Shown here: piece after piece, positions 1 to 7,655 of the stretch | Position numbering within the stretch: the first letter of the stretch is position 1 | Layout of the letters: each line of letters starts with the position of its first letter | Notes under the pieces: model-generated | The model's database searches: none | Told to the model about the DNA's origin: nothing | Seen by the model: only the letters and a program-made list of their open reading frames with translations | NCBI GenBank assembly: GCA_040877415.1 | Contig: JBBDNV010000073.1 | Coordinates: 1-27,782, forward strand | DNA: 27,782 nucleotides | DNA from: JBBDNV01 sp040877415 | Lineage (GTDB): Bacteria > Planctomycetota > Planctomycetia > Pirellulales > PALSA-1355 | Direction: 5' to 3' | Program-made: the position numbers and the translations under genes

Positions 1-1220
1 CCACTCGCTGCTATCACACCGCCGCCTAAAAAACAAACCGCAGGCTGCACCCGACCGGATTTCGGTTTCGGGTCGTCGCTCACCGCGGCGGATTCGCGAG
101 CAGATTCCGCGGCCGGCTCATCGGACGGTTGGACCGGCTCGGCCCACAGTGCGCGGAGCGAAAGGGGCAACACGACCAGGGCGAAGGCGACCAGCACGAG
201 GCGCACCGGCCAGGTGCTACGACGCGTAGGATTGGCTTTCAGAATCATCTCCATTCTCCTTTTGACGTGAACAGCTTGCGAAAACCCGCTGGCCAAAAGC
301 GGCATCGGCGGCCGGGCTTCGGAAAGAAAATCAACCGTGGCCAGCAGGGCACAGGCATAGGCTCCGGCCGCATCGGGCATGTGGGCCACCACCTCGGCAT
401 CGCAGCATTGCTCGGCGGCCCTCTCGACGTTGCGGCGCGCCCACCAGACGACCGGATGCCACCAGTAAAGGCCCAGGGCCGCCAGTTCCAGCATCCGTGC
501 CAGATGATCGCGGCGTTTGAGGTGCGCCAATTCGTGCACGAGTAAAGTCGCGCGTTGCATCGGCGAAAGAATCCGCAGCAACCCGGCCGGCAGCAGAATG
601 ACCGGCGCGCCGAACATGGCCCACACCAAGGGCGGAATGCGCCGCTTCACGAGCCGCACCTCGGGCACGCGGCGCACGCCGAGCCGTTCGGCCAGGATTT
701 GCACCTCCCGCTGCAATGCGGGGGACGCTTGCTCGGCATACGAAAGCGTGCGGCGGAATCGCCCGATGCGGGTCGCGGCCACGACGAGCCACAATGTCGA
801 GCCGAGAACCCAGGCCGCGAAGATGAGTGTAGGGGGCGAGAAGGCAAACATGCGCGTCACCGGTTCTAAGGATGATTCGGGGAGCCGCGGTGCTGGGAAC
901 TCCGAGTGGTCCGCGGCGCTCGCGTCCACGGTGTTCGCGGGCGCTTCGGGCAAGGGCTCGCGCATGGCATCAGCAGCCACCATGCAAGGCTCGCTCGGGC
1001 AACCTTCCAGGACGGACTCATCGGACGGCGGCGGCGCGGATCGCAAGGATGCCAGAGGCACGCTCACGAGCGGCGGCACGAGCAGCTTGGCCAGTACGAG
1101 CAGCCACACGACGAACGCCAACTGCGGGCGGCGCGTCGAGCGCGTAACGACCAGCGCGACCGCCGCCAGCGCGGTGGCCGCCAGGGCGTTGGACAGTCCG
1201 AATTCGAGCCACGCCATCAT
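1..1220 (-). CDS. BlaR1/MecR1-like M56 membrane metallopeptidase, 3' end outside window
   Basis: The reading frame is open from ATG at 1220 to the left edge (about 406 residues visible) with no stop, so the gene is partial only because the window ends. The N-terminus (MMAWLEFGLSNALAATALA) is hydrophobic, and a second membrane segment contains FVVWLLVLAKLLVPPLV. The zinc motif HELAH is at residues 229-233, followed by an EQCCDAEVV segment that resembles the downstream Glu region of M56 peptidases. A further membrane segment (WPVRLVLVAFALVVLPLSL) comes before a polar tail. In the BlaR1/MecR1 family such proteins sense a signal at the membrane and lead to cleavage of a BlaI-type repressor. The gene starts 42 bp after the BlaI-like gene, which fits that pairing. 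No C-terminal penicillin-binding sensor is visible, and many planctomycete homologues carry other C-terminal domains, so the signal is unknown and resistance should not be assumed. Confidence 0.85.
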   Translation of the reverse strand, partial: MMAWLEFGLSNALAATALAAVALVVTRSTRRPQLAFVVWLLVLAKLLVPPLVSVPLASLRSAPPPSDESVLEGCPSEPCMVAADAMREPLPEAPANTVDASAADHSEFPAPRLPESSLEPVTRMFAFSPPTLIFAAWVLGSTLWLVVAATRIGRFRRTLSYAEQASPALQREVQILAERLGVRRVPEVRLVKRRIPPLVWAMFGAPVILLPAGLLRILSPMQRATLLVHELAHLKRRDHLARMLELAALGLYWWHPVVWWARRNVERAAEQCCDAEVVAHMPDAAGAYACALLATVDFLSEARPPMPLLASGFSQAVHVKRRMEMILKANPTRRSTWPVRLVLVAFALVVLPLSLRALWAEPVQPSDEPAAESARESAAVSDDPKPKSGRVQPAVCFLGGGVIAAS

Positions 1221-1262
1221 GTCGTCGCCTGATGCACTCCGTTTTTCAGCGGGTGGCCATGG

Positions 1263-1658
1263 TCATCGCTCGCCGGTGGAACGTCGCTTGTGAGCGTCCA
1301 GCAGTTTTCTCAATTCCTCGCGCTCCGCGCGGGACAACGACACGCGCCGCATCAACTGGTTGAGCACCGGCACGAGCGAACCGTCGCACAGCCGATCGGC
1401 AATCTCGTGCAACTGCTGGTCGATCAGATCCTCGCGCCTTACCGCCGCGCGGAAGACGTGGGCCAGCCCGGTGCGATCGCGCGTCACGCAGCGCTTGGCC
1501 TCGAGCCGCTCGAGCAGCTTTTGCACGGTGGCGTAGTCGGAGGTCGACTGGTCGGGGTAGAGCCGGGCCGTCAATTGCCGGATGGTTTGCGGCCCGATGT
1601 GCCACAGCGGCTCGAGCACCGCGAATTCCGCGTCGGTCAGTCGTATGCGAGTTGCCAT
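1263..1658 (-). CDS. BlaI/MecI-family transcriptional repressor
   Basis: This 131-residue protein has the usual length for BlaI/MecI repressors. It begins MATRIRLTDAEFAVLEPLW and has the family winged-helix pattern, including the recognition-helix region DYATVQKLLERLEAKRCVTR at about residues 41-60. The C-terminal half is helical and charged and probably forms the dimer; in the family this part is cleaved by the partner peptidase. The ATG at 1658 was chosen because family homology begins there. A longer frame runs up to 1988 but reads through the promoter and intergenic repeats. The M56 gene follows 42 bp downstream, so the two probably form one transcript controlled by this repressor. Confidence 0.92.
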   Translation of the reverse strand: MATRIRLTDAEFAVLEPLWHIGPQTIRQLTARLYPDQSTSDYATVQKLLERLEAKRCVTRDRTGLAHVFRAAVRREDLIDQQLHEIADRLCDGSLVPVLNQLMRRVSLSRAEREELRKLLDAHKRRSTGER

Positions 1659-1689
1659 GTTAGGATCGGATTCGCAAGACGGTGCGGCA

Positions 1690-1742
1690 TCAGATAACTT
1701 GTCTGAAGCGGGATCATAAGACAAACCATCTGAGCTTGTCAA
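1690..1742 (-). promoter_or_regulatory. Promoter and two palindromic operators of the BlaI/M56 operon
   Basis: On the minus strand a consensus -35 TTGACA (1737-1742) is followed after 18 nt by a -10 TATGAT (1713-1718). Two inverted repeats overlap it. GACAA-N11-TTGTC (1720-1740) covers the spacer and the end of the -35 box. TCAGA-N7-TCTGA (1690-1706) lies at the expected transcription start. The hexamers and repeats are seen directly. Calling them BlaI operators is an inference from their position 30-80 bp upstream of the repressor gene and from the autoregulation known in this family. Confidence 0.6.
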
Positions 1743-1755
1743 GCGCAGATTCAAG

Positions 1756-1790
1756 CCCCAACGGGGCGAGCTCAGAACGCCCCGTTGGGG
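1756..1790. repeat. Perfect 13-bp inverted repeat (hairpin)
   Basis: CCCCAACGGGGCG at 1756-1768 is perfectly complementary to 1778-1790 with a 9-nt loop, and is followed by TTT on the plus strand. It lies upstream of the BlaI promoter and is the first of a run of hairpins in the 1741-2128 gap. Confidence 0.8.
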
Positions 1791-1821
1791 TTTGCAAATT
1801 GAATGGTGTGCCCAACGGCGT

Positions 1822-1989
1822 CCAGGGGCGTTGCCCCTGGCTGTTACAGGTTGGGCCTTTGGCCCACAAAAACGCGCCAGGACGACCCGGCCGCGACGGA
1901 CTCCGCATGGGTGCCATGGCCAGGCAGACGTGGCCATGCCCGAACGGCGTTCGACGTCGAGCCGCATGCTCACGGCGAGCGTGAGCATG
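1822..1989. repeat. Cluster of four short inverted repeats
   Basis: In order: CCAGGGGC-gtt-GCCCCTGG (1822-1840); TGGGCC-ttt-GGCCCA (1852-1866); a CATGGCCA / TGGCCATG pair around 1914-1938; and CATGCTCACG-gcgag-CGTGAGCATG (1965-1989). The last has the same arms as a hairpin at 27198-27219. I found no convincing gene in this 1743-2020 gap; open frames crossing it lack family similarity. Confidence 0.75.
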
Positions 1990-2020
1990 GCCCCCCCCGG
2001 AATATCGGAGACGACAGAGG

Positions 2021-2128
2021 GCTAGCAGCGTGTTGAAAAACTGGGACAGGCACCTCGCGACGGCCGTTTTTCGCGGGTCTCGCCGCGACTTGCTCGGAGC
2101 CAGTCCCATTTTTCAACGGCCTGCTAGC
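2021..2128. mobile_element. 108-bp MITE-like element with long imperfect terminal inverted repeats
   Basis: The element begins GCTAGCAGCGTGTTGAAAAA and ends with an inverted near-copy (GCTAGCAGGCCGTTGAAAAA when read on the minus strand). The similarity continues through TGGGACAGGC / TGGGACTGGC, giving arms of about 30 bp. The inner part is GC-rich and has no coding capacity. The right terminal GCTAGC contains the TAG stop codon of lpxI. It could be a non-autonomous transposable element or a large hairpin acting as an lpxI transcription terminator. No target-site duplication was identified. Confidence 0.55.
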
Positions 2129-3014
2129 CGGCAAGCCGGCCGGCCGACAGGGTGTTTTGGCCGGCCTCGTCAAAAGCCACGACGACGAGCTTGTGGCGGT
2201 TGGCAAAGTCGATCGCGTGCGGCTCGTCGATGAGGATCGTGCGGCCGGCTTCGATGGCCAGCACGCGGCCGCCGGCCGCGGCCAGAGTTTCCAGCGTGCC
2301 CAGGCCGATCGTGGGCACGTCGAACCGCATGTCCTGCTGCGGTTTGGCGACTTTCACCACGGTGAAGCCGCCGGCTTTGCACAGCAAGCCGGCGCGGCGG
2401 ATGCACTCGTCGGTTCCCTCGATGGCTTCGATCGCCAACGGCGAGCGGCCCGAGACCGCCACGCTTTGCCCGACGTCGAGACGGCCCATTTCCTTGGCCA
2501 GCTTCCAGCCGAAGTCGATGTCCATTTGTTGCGCGGCGGTGGGACGGCGAACTGTCAAGCAAGCGAGTTTCACAAGCAGCTCCGGAACAAAATCGGTGGC
2601 CGGCTTCATCGTGATGCCCGCCCGACCAAACCTTTCCACGATCGCGCCCAGCAGGCTGTCATCCTGAAAGGTCTTGCGGCGGGTGAGGTAGTGCGGGTAG
2701 TAGGTCATGACTCCGCCCCAATCGGGAAGGTGCGCCAGCCAGGCCCAGCGCTCGAAGAGCCGCACCTTGTGCACTTTGCCGGCCATCGTGGCTTCGGTCA
2801 CGCCGTGCCGTCGAAAGAACCTGATCACTTTGCCGATCTGTCCCAGCCCGATCCAATCGAACTCGTGACAGATCCCGCGAAGTGCCACGTCGGCGTGGTG
2901 CTTGATGCCCAGGCAATAGACGCTGGCCCCTTGCGCCTCGAGCGCCCGGGCCACGACGATCGGGTAGCGCCCCCATCCGGCAATCAGACCCACCTTCGAG
3001 CCATTTGGGGCCAT
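2124..3014 (-). CDS. lpxI: UDP-2,3-diacylglucosamine pyrophosphatase LpxI
   Basis: This 296-residue protein matches the LpxI (DUF1009) family throughout. It has an N-terminal KVGLIAGWGRYPIVVARAL nucleotide-binding-like start, the central GKVHKVRLF segment, the EAIEGTDECIRRAG motif at about residues 196-209, and the C-terminal VPTIGLGTLETLAAAGG. LpxI hydrolyses UDP-2,3-diacylglucosamine to lipid X and UMP, the fourth step of lipid A synthesis, in place of LpxH. It starts 28 bp after the lpxD stop and is probably co-transcribed with it. The last residues (LSAGRLAG) and the TAG stop abut or lie within the 108-bp inverted-repeat element, so the extreme C-terminus may have been changed by its insertion. 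Confidence 0.93.
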   Translation of the reverse strand: MAPNGSKVGLIAGWGRYPIVVARALEAQGASVYCLGIKHHADVALRGICHEFDWIGLGQIGKVIRFFRRHGVTEATMAGKVHKVRLFERWAWLAHLPDWGGVMTYYPHYLTRRKTFQDDSLLGAIVERFGRAGITMKPATDFVPELLVKLACLTVRRPTAAQQMDIDFGWKLAKEMGRLDVGQSVAVSGRSPLAIEAIEGTDECIRRAGLLCKAGGFTVVKVAKPQQDMRFDVPTIGLGTLETLAAAGGRVLAIEAGRTILIDEPHAIDFANRHKLVVVAFDEAGQNTLSAGRLAG

Positions 3015-3042
3015 TGCAGGGTTCCCAAAGTCTGCACGCGTT

Positions 3043-4137
3043 TCAGGCGGCCCGGGGGGACGATGATGAGGACGACGGCGCGGGCGAGGAAGCGGGTGAC
3101 GGCCCGCGATCGCGAGTCAGCCCGTCGACGGCCTGTCGCAGTTGCTTCAGTTGGCGGCGCATTTCCGGCAGCTTGGAGATGGCGGCGAACTGGATCTTTT
3201 GTTCCCGCTCGCGGATCGCGGGAATGCCCAGCATGTAGGCGCCCGCGGGCACGTCCCCGCTGATTCCGGCTTTGGCCGCCAGCACCGCGCCCTCGCCGAT
3301 CCGCACGTGATCGCGCACGCCGACCTGGCCGGCCATCACGACGTAATCGCCCGTGATCGTGCTGCCGGCCACGCCCACCTGCGAGCAGATCATGTTGTGG
3401 CGGCCGATGCGGCAGTTGTGGGCGATTATCACGAGGTTGTCGATCTTAGTGCCGTCGCCGATGATCGTGGGCCCGTAGGTTCCGCGGTCGATCGTGGTGC
3501 AAGCCCCGATTTCGCAGTCGGCGCCCACCTCGACCCATCCCAACTGCGCGCTGGGCAGGTTGCTCCCCTCGAACACCCGGTAACCGAATCCGTGGCAGCC
3601 CAGCACGACGCCGGCGTGAATGACGCTGCCGGCCCCGACGATCGTGTGTTCGTAGAGCACGGCGTTGGGATAGACGGTGACGTCGGGCCCCAATTTGCAG
3701 CCGGCCATCAAGCGGGCGCCCGTGTGAATGGTCGAGCCGGAGCCGATCTCGACGTCGTCGCCGATCGTAGCGCCGGGGTGCACGTCGACGTCGTCGGCGA
3801 GCCGGGCGCTGGCGCTGATCATTGCGGCCGTGCTGATGCCCGAGCGCTGGCGCGAGCGCGGGGGGCGGAATTGCACGAGGATGGTCGTAAAGGCACGGTG
3901 CACGTCGTCGACGACGATGGCCGGCATCTTGAGCGAATCGAGCGGAAAGCCGCGCGGCACGACGGCGGCCCGCGCGGCGGTGCCGACGAGCGAGCCGGCC
4001 TTTTCGCTTTTGTCCACAAGCGTGATATCGCCGTCTCGCGCGTCCAAGAGGGTGGACGCGCCGTCGATTTGAACCCCGGCGTCGCCCACCACGTCGCCGC
4101 CCACGAGAAGCGCCAATGCCGAGAGTGTCGTCGGCAT
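3043..4137 (-). CDS. lpxD: UDP-3-O-acylglucosamine N-acyltransferase LpxD
   Basis: This 364-residue protein has an N-terminal uridine-binding domain (about residues 1-100), then a left-handed beta-helix of hexapeptide repeats (about 105-310), and a helical C-terminus. The segment IIAHNCRIG places a histidine at residue 240, matching the catalytic His239 of E. coli LpxD; a second histidine follows in VRDHVRIG. The GFGYRV motif and the closing YMLGIPA are also typical. The enzyme adds the second acyl chain to UDP-3-O-acylglucosamine in lipid A synthesis. An AAAGGA ribosome-binding site lies about 9 nt before ATG at 4137. The C-terminal tail is Ser/Pro-rich (SPAPSSSSSSPRAA), which is unusual and probably disordered. 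lpxI follows directly. Confidence 0.94.
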   Translation of the reverse strand: MPTTLSALALLVGGDVVGDAGVQIDGASTLLDARDGDITLVDKSEKAGSLVGTAARAAVVPRGFPLDSLKMPAIVVDDVHRAFTTILVQFRPPRSRQRSGISTAAMISASARLADDVDVHPGATIGDDVEIGSGSTIHTGARLMAGCKLGPDVTVYPNAVLYEHTIVGAGSVIHAGVVLGCHGFGYRVFEGSNLPSAQLGWVEVGADCEIGACTTIDRGTYGPTIIGDGTKIDNLVIIAHNCRIGRHNMICSQVGVAGSTITGDYVVMAGQVGVRDHVRIGEGAVLAAKAGISGDVPAGAYMLGIPAIREREQKIQFAAISKLPEMRRQLKQLRQAVDGLTRDRGPSPASSPAPSSSSSSPRAA

Positions 4138-4440
4138 AGATCGGAATCCTTTCCGTCAGCGAGAAGATCGGCCGGCAGTTTGCCGAGCCGTCGAAGGGTC
4201 GCAAATCTAACGCTTCGGAGCGTTTGGAGCAAGAGCGCTCGCGTGGTGCTAGCGAGCTTCCTGACGATGCTCTTCTGTGCCGGTTGATGGGGGGGCCGGC
4301 GTATCGGGCGAATTCTTTGCCGCCATGGCGTTTTTCGTTTGATTGGGCGGGGCGAAAACGAGATATTAAGGGATGCGACCGATCGTCGTGGCGTGGGTCG
4401 AGCACCGTCGCCTTAAAATGGCCCCGCGGAGACTGCGGAC
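4138..4440. other. Divergent intergenic region between lpxD and the CBS genes
   Basis: This 303-bp gap must hold the promoters for lpxD (left) and the CBS pair (right). I see a small CGCTTCGGAGCG hairpin near 4211-4222 and an AT-rich patch around 4340-4370 (CGAGATATTAAGGG). TAAAAT near 4415 could be a -10 box for the CBS genes, but no matching -35 is convincing. No gene is supported here. Confidence 0.5.
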
Positions 4441-4905
4441 GTGAGCTTTCAACTCAATCTCAACACCGAACCAGTCGACCAATGCCATCCGGCTGAGCCA
4501 CTGTGCTTGCCTCCCACGGCCAGTGTGGCCGAAGCAATGCGGCAGATGCAGGCGCATAACCGGGGCGCGGTGCTGGTCTGCCAGGAGGAAAGGGTCGTCG
4601 GAATTTTCACCGAACGCGACGCGCTGAAGCTGATGGTTGCCGGGGAAAACTTCGAGGCGCCGCTCGAGAGGTTCATGACGCCCGACCCGGTTTTCTTACG
4701 CGCCGGCGACATGGTCGGCAAGGCCATCAGCTTGATGGCCGAAGGCGGCTATCGGCGGCTGCCCATCGTGGACAAACTGGGCCGGCCGACCGGAATGATC
4801 AAGGTCGAGGGGATCCTGCACTACCTGGTCGAACATTTTCCCGGCGTGATCTACAATCTTCCGCCCGAACCGCACCACACGACCCAGATGCGCGAGGGCG
4901 CCTAG
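4441..4905 (+). CDS. Tandem CBS-domain protein
   Basis: This 154-residue protein consists almost entirely of two CBS domains, at about residues 17-72 (ending VVGIFTERDALKLMV) and 79-132 (YRRLPIVDKLGRPTGMIKVE). CBS pairs bind adenosine nucleotides and usually act as sensory modules, but no effector domain is attached, so the regulated target is unknown. The start is GTG at 4441, with a purine-rich GGAG upstream; the next in-frame ATG would delete part of the first CBS domain. It lies 14 bp before a second CBS gene and is almost certainly co-transcribed with it. The C-terminal tail (PPEPHHTTQMREGA) is polar and probably disordered. Confidence 0.88.
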   Translation: MSFQLNLNTEPVDQCHPAEPLCLPPTASVAEAMRQMQAHNRGAVLVCQEERVVGIFTERDALKLMVAGENFEAPLERFMTPDPVFLRAGDMVGKAISLMAEGGYRRLPIVDKLGRPTGMIKVEGILHYLVEHFPGVIYNLPPEPHHTTQMREGA

Positions 4906-4919
4906 GTGCGACGGCCATC

Positions 4920-5441
4920 ATGATCCTTTGCCCTTATTGCGAAAACGAAAACATCGAGGGCGCGGACGATTGCGCCGAGTGTGGGCAGCCGCTGGTGGAT
5001 ACGCACTTGGCGCCGCCGGCCAACGAAGTCGAGCGCAGCCTGCTCGGCGACCGGATCAGCGTGCTGGTGCCCAAGCGCCCGATCACGGCGGTCGCGACGA
5101 CGCCGGTGGGCGACGTGCTGCGGCTGATGGTCGAGCACAGGATCGGCTGCGTGGTGGTGGTGGACGGCGATCGGCCGATCGGCATTTTCAGCGAGCGCGA
5201 CGCGCTGCGAAAAATAGGCGCCGAAATTGCCGCCGCGGCCGCGCGTCCGGTGCGCGAGTTTATGACGCCCAACCCGCAAACGCTGGTGGCCGACGCGAAG
5301 ATCGCCTTTGCCGTGCAGCGCATGGACCTGGGCGGCTATCGTCATCTGCCGATTGTCGGCCCGCGCGGCGAGCTGGTCGGCATCATCTCGGCCCGCGACA
5401 TCCTGCGGCATCTGACCGAAGCGATGGCGCGCGAAGGATAA
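4920..5441 (+). CDS. Zinc-ribbon plus tandem CBS-domain protein
   Basis: The 173-residue product begins with a short zinc-ribbon-like motif, CPYC at residues 4-7 and CAEC at 18-21, suited to bind one metal ion. Two CBS domains follow, at about residues 50-105 (PIGIFSERDALRKIG) and 113-168 (YRHLPIVGPRGELVGIISARD). It is the paralogue of the upstream CBS protein, and the two may pair or share a ligand. Function is inferred only as nucleotide sensing; the ribbon may mediate protein or nucleic-acid contact. ATG at 4920 is preceded by little recognisable Shine-Dalgarno sequence. REPIN copy 1 follows the stop after 28 bp. Confidence 0.87.
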   Translation: MILCPYCENENIEGADDCAECGQPLVDTHLAPPANEVERSLLGDRISVLVPKRPITAVATTPVGDVLRLMVEHRIGCVVVVDGDRPIGIFSERDALRKIGAEIAAAAARPVREFMTPNPQTLVADAKIAFAVQRMDLGGYRHLPIVGPRGELVGIISARDILRHLTEAMAREG

Positions 5442-5469
5442 CAGATGCATCGGCCGTCGACGTGAACAT

Positions 5470-5566
5470 TTAGCCCCCGGCTTTGCCGGGGGATCGTTGT
5501 TCCACGGCGCTTGAATCGTCGTCATCGTTCGCAAGCCAGGAATCCCCCGGCAAAGCCGGAGGCTAA
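5470..5566. repeat. REPIN-like paired hairpin element, copy 1
   Basis: TTAGCCCCCGGCTTTGCCGG starts at 5470; its hairpin has stem CCCCCGGC/GCCGGGGG and loop TTT. The second hairpin, in opposite orientation (CCCCCGGCAAAGCCGGAGG), ends with GGCTAA at 5566. The unit is 97 bp and sits between the convergent zinc-ribbon CBS and DinB-like genes. Confidence 0.85.
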
Positions 5567-5672
5567 CTGACGATGCGCAGCATCAAAACTCGCGCGTCGG
5601 GTAGTATGGCACGCCGCCCGGAGTACAACTTAAACCGCACAACGCAAGGGGAGAGGGCGAAACGCCGGCGGC

Positions 5673-6161
5673 TCAGACGATCGGGCCCTTGCCGGCTTTG
5701 CGGCGGCAGGCGGAGAGCTGGGCCAGGTGAAAGGCAATGTGCGTCGTCATCAGGTGCGCCAGCACGTCGCCGTTGGTCGTGAGATTCGTCGGCTTCAGCA
5801 GCTCGACGTTGTGCAGCTTGTTCATCGCGTCGGCCGATGCGCCCGGGGCCGCTTCGCTCACGCGGCGGTGGCCGTTTTCGATCGCGGCCAATAGCTCGCT
5901 CTTGGTCGGCCAAGGGGGCTTCAATTCGGACGGCTTGCTGCCGGGAGCAAATTGCTTGTGCCACTCGCGCGGACACGCCGGCTCCAGCCCCAGCAGCCGC
6001 GCGGCAAAGTCCGTGGCCATCGCCAAATGCCCGAGAATCCACACCGGCGGGTTCGCGCCCTCAAACGGGACGGCCCCCAGGTTCGACTCCGCGACGTCGG
6101 CCGCGAGCAGTCGCAGGTAATTCAAGTTGAATTTGTAAAGCGTCAATTCTCGTTCGAACAC
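5673..6161 (-). CDS. DinB-like (DinB_2 superfamily) protein
   Basis: This 162-residue protein has a four-helix-bundle pattern typical of DinB/YfiT-like proteins. The three likely metal-binding histidines are His45 in WILGHLAMATDFAARLLG and His141/His145 in THIAFHLAQLSACRR. Members are metal-binding enzymes, some of them thiol-dependent transferases, but most have no assigned substrate. I chose GTG at 6161 because AAGGAG lies 6 nt upstream. An ATG at 6224 would add 21 residues without family similarity and overlap the upstream phosphatase gene. With the GTG start the gene follows the phosphatase stop by 55 bp, so co-transcription is possible. Confidence 0.82.
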   Translation of the reverse strand: MFERELTLYKFNLNYLRLLAADVAESNLGAVPFEGANPPVWILGHLAMATDFAARLLGLEPACPREWHKQFAPGSKPSELKPPWPTKSELLAAIENGHRRVSEAAPGASADAMNKLHNVELLKPTNLTTNGDVLAHLMTTHIAFHLAQLSACRRKAGKGPIV

Positions 6162-6216
6162 GGCGTGCTCCTTCTTCGTTGGCGGGATCTCGTTCGGCAA
6201 GTGCGGGGCGTCGGGG

Positions 6217-7512
6217 CTACACAACTTTCGCCACGATCACCGTGCGGTCGTCGGTGGCCGATTCGCCAGCGGTGAACTCGTCCACGGCCGCCAGAATGGC
6301 GGCGATAATTTCCGCGGCGTCGTTACGGCATTCGGCCAGCACCGCGTCCAGCCGCTTGACTCCAAACATGCGGCCGGAACGATCGGTGGCTTCGGTGATT
6401 CCGTCGGTATAGAAAACGACCTGGTCGCCGCTCATCAGCCGCACCGCCGCGTTCTCATAGGTCACTTCGGGCGAAACGCCCAACGGGTAGGTGCGCGCGC
6501 CGTCCAAGGCCGTAATCTCGCCATCCGCTGAGCGCTTGAGCCGCGGCGGGTTGTGGCCGGCCGACGAATAGGCCAGCTCGCGCGTCTGTGGATCGTAGAT
6601 GCTGTAAAAGGCCGTTACGAACGAGCCCACGCTGTCGGTGTAGCGCCCGCTGAGATGGCGGCTCACGAAGTTGAGCATGTCGCCGGGCGGGGCGGACGTG
6701 CCGGGATACATGTGGGCGATGCTGTGAGTCACGGCCATCATCACGGCCGCGGGCGTGCCGTGACCGCTGACGTCGGCGATGAGAATTCCAAAGCGGCCGT
6801 CGGGCAGCGGAAAGAAATCGTAGTAGTCGCCGCCGGCTCGCCGCGAAGTCTGGTAATGCACGGCCAGTTTCATCGTCGGTATATCGGGCAACTGGGCAGG
6901 CAAGAGCGATCGCTGGATGTCGCCCACCACCGTGAGCTCGCGGTCCACGACGTCGTAGGCTTCGCGCAACTGTTCGGCCAAGACGAGGTTGCTGGTCGAG
7001 CGGCCGAACAGGATCGTCGTCCACACCATTTCGGGAAACCGCTCCTTGTCGAACCCGCCGGGCCGCGAGAGCGTGCTGACGACCATGTTGACCACCACGC
7101 CCTGTTCCAGCATGGGGATCGCCATCAGCGACCGCTGGCCGGCCAGGTATTCGGCGCTGGGGTCGTCCGGGTCGAATCGCAAGTCGTCGATGATGCGCGG
7201 CTCGCCGGCATACAACAGCTCGCCGAGCAATCCGCCTTCGAGCACGGGGAGCTGGTCCTTTTGTTTCCAGGGGTTGATGTTGCTTTTCCAGCCGCTGAAG
7301 CGAGTGATGCGATATTTGGGCGGTTCGATGTCGCGGCGGCTGAGCGAGACGAACCGGTCGGTGGGCACGAGCTTTGACAAGCGACGGCCGTACGCCGCGA
7401 CCATGGCCTGCGGATCGGTGTGCCGGCTGGTTTCCCGCATCATTTCCATGATGTCGGCCAGCCGGCGCTCCCAGTCGGTGACGGCGGTCGTTGAGGTGGC
7501 AGTCGACGACAT
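6217..7512 (-). CDS. GAF plus PP2C (RsbU/SpoIIE-type) serine phosphatase
   Basis: The 431-residue protein has an N-terminal helical segment, a GAF-like sensor region at about residues 45-190, and a C-terminal PP2C-type phosphatase domain. The metal-binding motifs are present: GGDYYDFF near residue 226, ADVSGHG near 245, SAGHNPP near 320, YTDGITEA, and the final DDRTVIV. Such phosphatases dephosphorylate anti-anti-sigma factors in partner-switching pathways; the partner is not visible in this window. ATG at 7512 (MSSTATSTTAVT) was chosen because a longer frame to 7581 only translates REPIN copy 2. The protein is probably cytoplasmic, as no membrane segment is seen. Confidence 0.9.
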   Translation of the reverse strand: MSSTATSTTAVTDWERRLADIMEMMRETSRHTDPQAMVAAYGRRLSKLVPTDRFVSLSRRDIEPPKYRITRFSGWKSNINPWKQKDQLPVLEGGLLGELLYAGEPRIIDDLRFDPDDPSAEYLAGQRSLMAIPMLEQGVVVNMVVSTLSRPGGFDKERFPEMVWTTILFGRSTSNLVLAEQLREAYDVVDRELTVVGDIQRSLLPAQLPDIPTMKLAVHYQTSRRAGGDYYDFFPLPDGRFGILIADVSGHGTPAAVMMAVTHSIAHMYPGTSAPPGDMLNFVSRHLSGRYTDSVGSFVTAFYSIYDPQTRELAYSSAGHNPPRLKRSADGEITALDGARTYPLGVSPEVTYENAAVRLMSGDQVVFYTDGITEATDRSGRMFGVKRLDAVLAECRNDAAEIIAAILAAVDEFTAGESATDDRTVIVAKVV

Positions 7513-7534
7513 GCGGAGACTCGTGATTCGTGAC

Positions 7535-7614
7535 AGCCCCCGGCCTGGCCGGAGGATCGGGTTACATGACGAGCAACTCAAGCGGCATTTTATCCCCCGG
7601 CAAAGCCAGGGGCC
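7535..7614. repeat. REPIN-like paired hairpin element, copy 2 (diverged)
   Basis: AGCCCCCGGCCTGGCCGGAG (from 7535) and the inverted partner TCCCCCGGCAAAGCCAGGGG (7593-7612) form a shorter, degenerate version of the same unit, about 80 bp long. It lies between the thioredoxin-fusion stop and the phosphatase start. Confidence 0.65.
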
Positions 7615-7655
7615 ATTCGGGCGAACGGAAATCCCGCCGACGCCCTGCCGCCGAG

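Noticed and set aside
331..792. 153-residue minus-strand frame
   Set aside because: It is in a different frame from the M56 peptidase, which carries HELAH and membrane segments over the same bases.
1..1220. Beta-lactam resistance sensor
   Set aside because: BlaI/M56 pairs are common in planctomycetes with other outputs, no beta-lactamase is present and the sensor end is outside the window.
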